NCBI GenBank assembly: GCA_036521995.1
Contig: DATDGR010000068.1
Span: 1-8,941 of the forward strand
DNA length: 8,941 nucleotides
Source: Gp13-AA77 sp036521995
GTDB lineage: Bacteria > Acidobacteriota > Terriglobia > UBA7540
Direction: 5' to 3'
In this document: positions 1 through 4,664 of the stretch, piece by piece
Position numbering within the stretch: position 1 is the first letter of the stretch
How the letters are laid out: each line of letters begins with the position of its first letter
The notes under the pieces: model-generated
Databases searched by the model: none
The model's input: the letters and a program-made list of their open reading frames with translations, nothing else
Told to the model about the DNA's origin: nothing
Made by a program: the position numbers and the translations under genes

Positions 1-113
1 CGCGCCGTCGCCGGACATCACTACAGTGCCCACTGGGCAACTTGCACTGGCGGGACTCTCACCCGCTAGAACATCGACTAGCTTCACTGCACTAACTGGT
101 CCAATCTGTGCAC
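1..113 (-). ncRNA. Candidate 5' end of a group II intron (domain I), running off the left edge
   Basis: Read on the minus strand, this segment begins with GTGCAC near 113, close to the GUGYG start of bacterial group II introns. It contains the motif GGGTGAGAGTCCC, resembling the GUGAAAGUCC-type motif commonly found in domain I of bacterial group II introns. The sequence is strongly structured: 50-54 pairs with 62-66 (GCGGG/CCCGC, 7-nt loop), 27-31 pairs with 35-39 (TGCCC/GGGCA), and 24-29 can pair with 44-49 (CAGTGC/GCACTG). No reverse transcriptase or domain V is in the window, because the element would continue to the left. The assignment comes from motif recall and pairing, so another structured RNA or a mobile-element end is possible. 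Confidence 0.35.
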
Positions 114-160
114 GCGCTTGTAACCTCAATATTCTGCTACATTTAGACCTCAAGCGGGCA

Positions 161-538
161 TCATGATTGGCCAGTTATGTCGGATGAACATACATGTAAC
201 CCGTACGGCCCGAAACGGCCTCCTCGAAAGTCCTTGTTGCAGCCTAGCGCGGCCTTCACGTCGTCCAGCGAGCCACAGTCGACGGAGAACCAGGCGTAGC
301 CAGCCTCGTCGAGCGAGGTGAAGAGCTGGTCCACGCGGGTACTCCTGCTGCCGGAGCTTCCGTGGATGATCACGGCGGCCGGCCGCGGATCGCCGGCGGG
401 CGCATAGGCGTCGATTGCGTAGCGGGAGCCGTAGGCGACATCGCCCAACGCCTGCGGAATGATTAAGTTACGGCTGCGCGGGACAGGCTCCCTACAACTG
501 GCCAAAAGTGACACAAAGGTGGCAAAAAAGGGCAGCAT
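161..538 (-). pseudogene. Truncated exported alpha/beta hydrolase (N-terminal part only)
   Basis: This 125-residue reading frame starts at an ATG with a good ribosome binding site (GGAAGG at 545-550, 6-nt spacer). It opens with a hydrophobic segment ending in LASC (residues 12-15), which fits a lipobox but lacks the usual positive N-terminus. Residues about 40-98 match the start of the esterase/dienelactone-hydrolase fold: a beta strand into the oxyanion-hole sequence VIIHGSSGS (57-64), then a helix, then AGYAWFSVDCGS and the DDVKAAL helix. Family members are usually about 250-300 residues with a GxSxG nucleophile elbow. Here similarity stops near residue 99, and the last 26 residues look like unrelated read-through, so Ser, Asp and His are all missing. 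It is most likely an inactivated remnant whose 3' part was replaced, with intron-like sequence (1-113) just beyond. Confidence 0.6.
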
Positions 539-568
539 CCAGAACCTTCCGAATCTTGCGAGTCAGGT

Positions 569-655
569 AAGCCTCCTGTTTTAAATCACATGCTGGGTTT
601 TTCGGGAAATCCTAGCTAAGCCTTCTGTTATCAGTAACTTGCTGGGTTCCCCGAA
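569..655. repeat. Imperfect direct repeat, two ~38-nt copies about 49 nt apart
   Basis: Copy one (about 569-607) and copy two (about 618-655) share the order AAGCC(T)CTGTT, a variable AT-rich centre, TGCTGGGTT and a final CGGGAA or CCGAA. The copies lie in an AT-rich gap between two minus-strand coding fragments. The repeat does not code and shows no clear promoter or terminator. It may be part of a degraded intergenic repeat family or the edge of a lost element. Confidence 0.45.
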
Positions 656-691
656 GCGACCTTTTTGATTCTTGCTGATTCTAAAGGAGTT

Positions 692-874
692 TTAGGCTTC
701 GATCGACACTTTTCGATTTTTTTGCGGCGCGGGGTCTCCGCCCAGGTACAGGCCGATCTCCTCCGGCGGCCAGAAGAAGTCTAGCGTGTACTGGACGTTG
801 GGGTGCGGGAGCCGGCCAGGCGTCATCTTGGCGACGAGGCGGGCAGGAGTGGCGCCTCGGCGAAGGAGTGGCAT
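692..874 (-). pseudogene. Short coding-like fragment, 60 codons, family not recognised
   Basis: The frame from ATG 874 to the stop at 692 has strong G/C third-position bias from about residue 14 to 50 (the stretch LVAKMTPGRLPHPNVQY and the following DFFWPPEEIGLYLGG). This looks like genuine selected coding sequence. The last ten codons turn AT-rich with a Lys-rich end, as if the original gene had been cut and the frame ran into foreign sequence. There is no Shine-Dalgarno sequence before the ATG, and no signal peptide or membrane segment. I do not recognise the family. It could be a short intact gene driven by the promoter-like sequence at 903-931, but a fragment of a longer gene is more likely. 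Confidence 0.35.
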
Positions 875-902
875 ATATGTACCAGCCAGTTAGATAGGCT
901 TA

Positions 903-931
903 TTGCTACATGATACCAAGCTGACTGTCAA
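903..931 (-). promoter_or_regulatory. Possible sigma-70 promoter facing left
   Basis: On the minus strand a perfect TTGACA (926-931) is followed after 17 nt by TAGCAA (903-908). The -35 box and spacing are ideal; the -10 box matches only partly. Transcription would begin near 896 and enter the 60-codon fragment that starts at 874. Confidence 0.35.
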
Positions 932-991
932 GCAAGAAAGGTAGTGGCTCGGGTGGGGTCCAAGCAGGCTGCGGAAAAACTCGTCCAGACT

Positions 992-1103
992 GTCATTCCG
1001 AAGAGCCTTTGACGAGAGCCTGTCCTGAGCGCAGTGAAGGAAATCTCGCACTGTTTGTCTTTTCGGACCGAGATTCCTCCGCCTGGCTCGGCGTCGGAAT
1101 GAC
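992..1103. repeat. Hairpin-forming intergenic repeat (REP-like, terminal inverted repeats)
   Basis: The element is bounded by an exact 10-bp inverted repeat, GTCATTCCGA at 992-1001 and TCGGAATGAC at 1094-1103. A nested pair, GGAAATCTCG (1039-1048) and CGAGATTCC (1069-1077), differs by one bulged A. The interior CCTGTCCTGAGCGCAGTGAA is typical of the TCATTCCGAG/CCTGAGC-type dispersed repeats scattered between genes of many environmental bacteria. It has no coding capacity of its own; the long minus-strand open frame across it is incidental. Transcribed, it would fold into a long imperfect stem. Confidence 0.6.
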
Positions 1104-1270
1104 CCACGCCCGAGAGGATGATTAAGCAGTGTCCTTTCAGCGAAATGAGGCAGTCACGGCGATATTGACACAGGAGCGTGTAAGATGTACCCGCCCTCAA
1201 AAGCAGACTCCCAGGCTTGAGGCTAAATTGCTGAGCGAGTGGAGATTCTTCGACTGGCGCCGCCACTTTT
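1104..1270. other. Noncoding stretch upstream of the His-Pro repeat gene
   Basis: No supported gene lies here. The open frames on both strands show no family resemblance or ribosome binding site. A TTGACA at 1165-1170 has no good -10 partner at normal spacing. Because the sigma-54-like promoter begins at 1271, this stretch is where an activator's upstream sites would be expected, but I see no clear palindromic activator site. Confidence 0.4.
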
Positions 1271-1287
1271 TTGGCACAAATCGTGCT
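1271..1287 (+). promoter_or_regulatory. Sigma-54 (RpoN) type -24/-12 promoter
   Basis: TTGGCACAAATCGTGCT matches the RpoN consensus YTGGCACGNNNNTTGCW at most positions, including the GG and GC doublets at the required separation (TGGCAC at 1272-1277, TGC at 1284-1286). The mismatches are A for G after GGCAC and G for the first T of TTGC. Transcription would start near 1298, giving a leader of about 65 nt before the ATG at 1363. This would place the downstream gene under an enhancer-binding activator. Confidence 0.55.
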
Positions 1288-1293
1288 CAACCC

Positions 1294-1321
1294 AAAGCCG
1301 CACTACCGCCGAGGCGGCTTT
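1294..1321 (+). promoter_or_regulatory. Leader hairpin at the expected transcript 5' end
   Basis: AAAGCCGC (1294-1301) and GCGGCTTT (1314-1321) form a perfect 8-bp stem around a 12-nt loop. An alternative stem, CCGCC (1306-1310) with GGCGG (1313-1317), competes with it. No T-run follows, so it is not an intrinsic terminator. Its place just at or after the predicted start site suggests a 5'-protective mRNA hairpin or an operator. Confidence 0.45.
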
Positions 1322-1362
1322 AGAAGGGGGGCAAACATCAGTCATGGAGGTTAAGGATCATC

Positions 1363-2445
1363 ATGCACAAGACTACGCATCCACTGGCAGCCCTCGCGTT
1401 GACCGTGGCCCTCTCACTCATGGGACTGGCAGCAAGCTCGAGGGCCCTTCCGGCCCAGGATTCTGATATTACCCGGGTGGAGTTGGGGCACTTTGATCAG
1501 TTTCTGGACAATCATCCCGATATCGCCCAAGACCTGACGAAAGACCCCTCTCTGATTAACAACATGAACTACGTGGAGAGTCATCCTGCACTCCAGGCGT
1601 TCCTCGAGGACCACCCTCAGATCCGCCAGAGTTTCCAGGCGAACCCCCGGGCATTTATGAGGGGAGTGGCGCGCGTGGATGCGGTCGAGGAGGCTCGAGC
1701 CGACCTGCCGGGCCGCGGCCAGATCATCACGCTCGACAACTTCCTGGACAATCACCCCGCACTCGCCAAACAACTCGAGGCGAACCCGTCCTTAGTGAAC
1801 AACCAAGACTTTATGAAGGCCAATCCGGACTTGGCCGCTTTCCTTAACAACCACCCCGAGCTGGCCGAAGACCTGCGGGCGCATCCGAATGTCGTCCTGA
1901 ACGCCGTCGCCCGGTTCGACGTACTTGAAAGTGAGCGTTCCGAAATCAACGTGGCCCAAGTGGCAACCCTCGACAAGTTCCTGGACGATCACCAGGTGCT
2001 CGCCGGACAACTCGAGGCGAACCCGTCCTTAATCGACAACCAGGACTTTATGAAGTCCAATCCGGACTTGGTCGCTTTCCTGAAGAACCACCCCGAGCTG
2101 GCCGAAGAGCTGCGGGCGCATCCGAGTGCCGTCCTGAACGCCGTGGCGCGATTCGACATGGTTGAAAGTGAGCGCACCGGAGGCCGGGCGGCCCAAGTGG
2201 CAACTTTCGCCGAGTTCCTGGACGATCATCCCACGATTGCGGCTGAGGTTGAGGCCCATCCTTCGCTGGCTGCGAGCGTAGACTTCATTGACGCACACCC
2301 AGAGCTGAAGACGTTCCTCGAGAACCATCCCGGTATCCGCGATGATCTGCAGGATAATTCGCGCGTCTTCATGAACCAGGTCCGGCATTTCGACCGGCAT
2401 GAGACCTCAAAAATCGAACAGCACGAGGCGTGGAATCACAAGTAA
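1363..2445 (+). CDS. Exported protein with four His-Pro/Asn-Pro repeats, unknown function
   Basis: The 360-residue product starts at an ATG preceded by GGAGG (1346-1350) and the closer AAGGA (1353-1357). Residues 1-32 form a signal peptide: KTTH, a hydrophobic core, then SSRALPAQ. The mature part is almost wholly four repeats of about 66 residues with short linkers, near 44-109, 124-189, 203-268 and 281-346, period 78-80. Each unit reads roughly FLD-N-HP-x-(L/I)-A, L-x-A-NP-SL, DF, A-NP-(E/D)-L, FL-x-NHP, L-x-x-HP, and ends (V)ARFD-x-(V/L)E. Helix-capping His-Pro or Asn-Pro pairs recur every 10-13 residues, implying an all-helical solenoid. Linkers are charged and the C-terminus is His/Lys rich. 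There are no cysteines, catalytic motif or membrane segment after the signal. A sigma-54-like promoter precedes it and a terminator follows, so it is monocistronic. The function is unknown; an envelope binding or structural role is an inference from export and repeat architecture. Confidence 0.88.
   Translation: MHKTTHPLAALALTVALSLMGLAASSRALPAQDSDITRVELGHFDQFLDNHPDIAQDLTKDPSLINNMNYVESHPALQAFLEDHPQIRQSFQANPRAFMRGVARVDAVEEARADLPGRGQIITLDNFLDNHPALAKQLEANPSLVNNQDFMKANPDLAAFLNNHPELAEDLRAHPNVVLNAVARFDVLESERSEINVAQVATLDKFLDDHQVLAGQLEANPSLIDNQDFMKSNPDLVAFLKNHPELAEELRAHPSAVLNAVARFDMVESERTGGRAAQVATFAEFLDDHPTIAAEVEAHPSLAASVDFIDAHPELKTFLENHPGIRDDLQDNSRVFMNQVRHFDRHETSKIEQHEAWNHK
1732..2166 (+). repeat. 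Near-identical internal duplication (repeat units 2 and 3 of the His-Pro protein)
   Basis: Units 2 and 3 align at a fixed offset of exactly 237 nt (79 codons). For example, CAACTCGAGGCGAACCCGTC occurs at 1771 and again at 2008, followed by near-identical DNA through the LAAFL/LVAFL region and the RAHP segment. Units 1 and 4 are far more diverged. The nucleotide-level identity, including synonymous positions, points to a recent tandem duplication or gene conversion. Confidence 0.75.
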
Positions 2446-2471
2446 GTTGACGACATCTCGTAATGTGACGA

Positions 2472-2501
2472 AAAAGGGAGGCTTAGAGAGGCCTCCTTTT
2501 T
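2472..2501 (+). terminator. Intrinsic terminator after the His-Pro repeat gene
   Basis: AAAAGGGAGGC (2472-2482) pairs with GCCTCCTTTTT (2491-2501) in an 11-bp stem that includes one G-U pair. The loop is 8 nt, and the T-tract forms the 3' arm and tail. It lies 27 nt after the stop codon and separates the two exported-protein genes. The A-run on the 5' side means it could also work on the other strand. Confidence 0.8.
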
Positions 2502-2579
2502 CCCTTTATGGTGGAATCCACTGCAAAAAGACTTTGGCAAGATTTGCGAGGCTAAGAGGACCTGGAATGGAGAAGTGCC

Positions 2580-4271
2580 ATGAAAATCAAATTGATTCTC
2601 TTCCTGATCGGTCTCACTCTAGCAGCACCGCGCATCTCCCTTTCCGAGAGCAAGAATCAACCGCAGTTTAACGAGACTGGCACTCTGATGGAGATGCAGG
2701 CTGTCCCCTGCGGTTTCCAGGAGAGGGGATTCACGGGCTTCGGCGGACTGCTGGCGACTGCAGGCGTCGAGCACGTGAACTCCAACGATAAGCTCTGCCA
2801 GGAGTACGTGCTGCGCACCGCCTACATCCAGTATCGTATCCGCCCCGTGAACGAGAAGGAACCGGTGCTGTTGCCGGTGGGCGAAAAGGCGCATTTCCAT
2901 ATCAAGGGCGACCACATCCTGCTGAGCATGCCCGAAGGTGACGATAAGATGCGTGAATACCGGGTGGTCGGTATGAAGCCGGTCGCCATGGACGAGGGGG
3001 GTGGTTCCCGGTACGCCGGCGCCGGCGCCACCACCGAGGCGGCCAGGCCAATCTCCTTCAGGGTGAATCCAACGGACAGTATTCCGCGTTTGGAGAGACG
3101 CCCGGTCGATGTGGCTGCGCCGCTCCCGGCGGTCCAAACCGGCGGCCGGCTGCCTGGCAGCAGTTCCGTGCCGAGCCGGGAGGCGATGGCCCAACAATCC
3201 GGCGGTGTTTCGTCAAGCTGGGTGGCGGCGGGACCGCTGACTTTGGCGGCTGACCGATCTCGCCTGGCCCTGGACAGAGTCCAGGTTATGGCCCTGGTTG
3301 CGGGTGGAGTCTCCGGTCGACGGGTTGCAATGCTTTTCGACGAGAGGGAAGTCAGCTTTTCGCCAGACGCCAACTACCTGGCCAACCTGCGGAGTGCCGG
3401 GGCAACGGACGAACTCATCAAGGCCTTGAACGAAGCGAGTGGTGCCTCCGGCCGTGAAGCCCCGAGCGTCAATGATGCGCGGACCGAGCAGGGCTTGACG
3501 CGCGGGGCGCAACTGGCGCATGCCCATCAGTTCGAGCAGGCGCAACAGGAGTATCAAAAGGCGCTGCAGGTTCGGCCGCAGGATCCCGGCTTGCAATTTG
3601 CCTTGGGATACGTGCTGACTCGGCAGGGCAAATGGAAAGAGGCCGCGGCCGAATACAAGGCCATTGCTGCCAGTGAGCCCGGCGACCCTGCCGCCCACAG
3701 CAATCTGGGCGTTGCCCTGAAGCAAGCAGGTGACCTGGAGGGGGCCATTCGCGAATATCGCCGCGCTCTGGCCCTCGATCCTGACTCGGCCGCCGTGCAC
3801 GAGGATCTGGCCGCAGCCCTCGACGAAAAAGGCGACCTGAACGGGGCCGTCCCAGAGTTGCGTTCGGCCGTCCAGGAAAGGCCCCTGGACGCCCGACTTC
3901 ACACCGAGCTGGGGGCGATACTCCAGCAGCAGAAGGACCTCGACGGGGCCATTCGTGAGGATCGGCAGGCCATCAGCTTGCAGGATCCCTGCTGCCAGGC
4001 ACAATACAATCTCGCCACCGCGCTGGAGCTGAAGGGTGACCTCGCCGGCGCGGTTGACGGTTTCCGGAACGTGCTCAACGTCGAGCCCGATGATGCGCAG
4101 GCTCACGCCGGACTAGCCAGCGCCCTGGAGCGCCGAGGGGAGTCTGCGCAGGCATTGGCGCACTACAAGATGGCTCTCCTGCTCGCCCCCCAGGACCCGG
4201 ATATCCGCGCCGCCCAGGACGCACTCCAGCAGCGCGTTCAGACCGGCGCCGGCGATGGTTCGGGGCGCTGA
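2580..4271 (+). CDS. Exported tetratricopeptide-repeat protein (7 TPRs)
   Basis: The 563-residue product starts at an ATG with GGAG at 2569-2572. Residues 1-22 are a signal peptide (KIK, hydrophobic core, SLSES). Residues about 33-135 form a beta-rich N-terminal module with three Cys (44, 73 and its surroundings) and the stretch YRIRPVNEKEPVLLPVGEK. Residues about 137-225 are a Gly/Pro/Ala-rich linker. Residues 229-286 are a helical module (LDRVQVMALVAGGVSGRRVA, then FSPD, LRSAGATDELIKAL), a type often seen before TPRs in Acidobacteriota proteins. Seven consecutive 34-residue TPRs fill 302-539, with units beginning near 302, 336, 370, 404, 438, 472 and 506, each with the G-x-(L/W)-x-x-A core. 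TPRs are protein-binding scaffolds, so this is probably a periplasmic or envelope-associated scaffold; the partner is unknown. It is transcribed apart from its upstream neighbour because a terminator intervenes. I see no lipobox. Confidence 0.88.
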   Translation: MKIKLILFLIGLTLAAPRISLSESKNQPQFNETGTLMEMQAVPCGFQERGFTGFGGLLATAGVEHVNSNDKLCQEYVLRTAYIQYRIRPVNEKEPVLLPVGEKAHFHIKGDHILLSMPEGDDKMREYRVVGMKPVAMDEGGGSRYAGAGATTEAARPISFRVNPTDSIPRLERRPVDVAAPLPAVQTGGRLPGSSSVPSREAMAQQSGGVSSSWVAAGPLTLAADRSRLALDRVQVMALVAGGVSGRRVAMLFDEREVSFSPDANYLANLRSAGATDELIKALNEASGASGREAPSVNDARTEQGLTRGAQLAHAHQFEQAQQEYQKALQVRPQDPGLQFALGYVLTRQGKWKEAAAEYKAIAASEPGDPAAHSNLGVALKQAGDLEGAIREYRRALALDPDSAAVHEDLAAALDEKGDLNGAVPELRSAVQERPLDARLHTELGAILQQQKDLDGAIREDRQAISLQDPCCQAQYNLATALELKGDLAGAVDGFRNVLNVEPDDAQAHAGLASALERRGESAQALAHYKMALLLAPQDPDIRAAQDALQQRVQTGAGDGSGR

Positions 4272-4606
4272 GAAAGCTGGCAGGATTCCTTCTCTTTTTT
4301 GGACGAGCCCGTCAGTCTTGCGCCCAGGGGGACGGTTTCTGTCAAGCCGGTCGAGGCGTAGCTTCGCGTCCGGCGGCGGACCTCAAGAGCGGAAGTGTAC
4401 TCCGAACTGCATCTGCCGCATGGGCACCTGGGTGGAAGTGATCTGGCAGGCGCCCGAAACGTCAATGGTGCTGGCAGGCAGGCCGTAGTTGTCGATGGGT
4501 AGTAAGAAGCATCCTGCCCCTTAGACCACTCCAGCTCTTCGTCCGTCGCCGCACTGAAGTTGGCCGCGGGGTCCCGTCGCTGGTATAAGGAACATCTCTC
4601 CGCCCC
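4272..4606. other. Intergenic region holding a decayed receptor tail
   Basis: No intact gene is visible here. A pyrimidine-rich CTTCTCTTTTTT follows the TPR gene at 4289-4302 but has no convincing stem before it. The main content is the minus-strand receptor remnant at 4383-4508. The rest has no recognised element apart from the control region of the next gene, which begins at 4607. Confidence 0.5.
4383..4508 (-). pseudogene. C-terminal remnant of a TonB-dependent receptor-like outer-membrane protein
   Basis: On the minus strand, 4508 to the TGA at 4383-4385 encodes about 41 residues ending NYGLPASTIDVSGACQITST, then QVPMRQMQFGVHFRS and stop. The pattern (F)NYGLP, a short linker, (F)GQITST, xPRQMQF and an aromatic final beta strand is the standard ending of the large carboxypeptidase-regulatory-domain/TonB-dependent receptors abundant in Acidobacteriota. 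The aromatic Phe before GQITST is replaced by Cys, and the last residue is Ser rather than Phe. The frame is closed upstream by a TAA at 4521-4523. In the neighbouring frame the reading WSKGQDASYYP continues upstream, which suggests a frameshift near 4500. Nothing else of the roughly 1000-residue gene remains in place. Confidence 0.6.
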
Positions 4607-4655
4607 TTGCATGTTACGCTTTATGGCGTTACGCTGTATGGCGTAACACCGGAGG
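4607..4655 (+). promoter_or_regulatory. Operator/promoter array (three GTTACGC half-sites) before the ATPase gene
   Basis: Two 15-nt direct repeats, GTTACGCTTTATGGC (4613-4627) and GTTACGCTGTATGGC (4628-4642), are followed at once by GTAAC. The second repeat therefore also forms a 7-bp inverted repeat, GTTACGC (4628-4634) and GCGTAAC (4641-4647), around TGTATG. A weak promoter overlaps it (TTGCAT 4607-4612, 17 nt, TACGCT 4630-4635). The ribosome binding site GGAGG at 4651-4655 starts only 3 nt after the dyad. This arrangement fits a repressor operator or a hairpin that gates translation; autoregulation by the ATPase's C-terminal winged helix is an inference. Confidence 0.55.
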
Positions 4656-4664
4656 CGGAATGCC

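Noticed and set aside
569..655. CRISPR-like array
   Set aside because: There are only two imperfect copies, and the centre rather than the spacer varies; nothing Cas-related is near.
1165..1193. Sigma-70 promoter from TTGACA at 1165-1170
   Set aside because: At 17-nt spacing the -10 position is TACCCG, and TAAGAT lies too close. The sigma-54-like site is better.
928..1290. 120-codon open frame on the minus strand
   Set aside because: It runs through the hairpin repeat at 992-1103, has no family resemblance, and its start overlaps the sigma-54-like promoter of the opposite strand.
1129..1466. Two overlapping plus-strand open frames before the His-Pro repeat gene
   Set aside because: Their composition is not protein-like, and the second overlaps the true gene and its promoter and ribosome binding site.
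2551..2570. Second sigma-54-like box (TTTGGCAAGATTTGCGA, about 2533-2549) before the TPR gene
   Set aside because: The GG and GC doublets are two nucleotides too close together, a spacing that RpoN does not tolerate.
3213..4106. 297-codon minus-strand open frame opposite the TPR gene
   Set aside because: It is an antisense shadow of a high-GC repeat gene. The plus-strand frame has seven perfect-period TPRs and a signal peptide.
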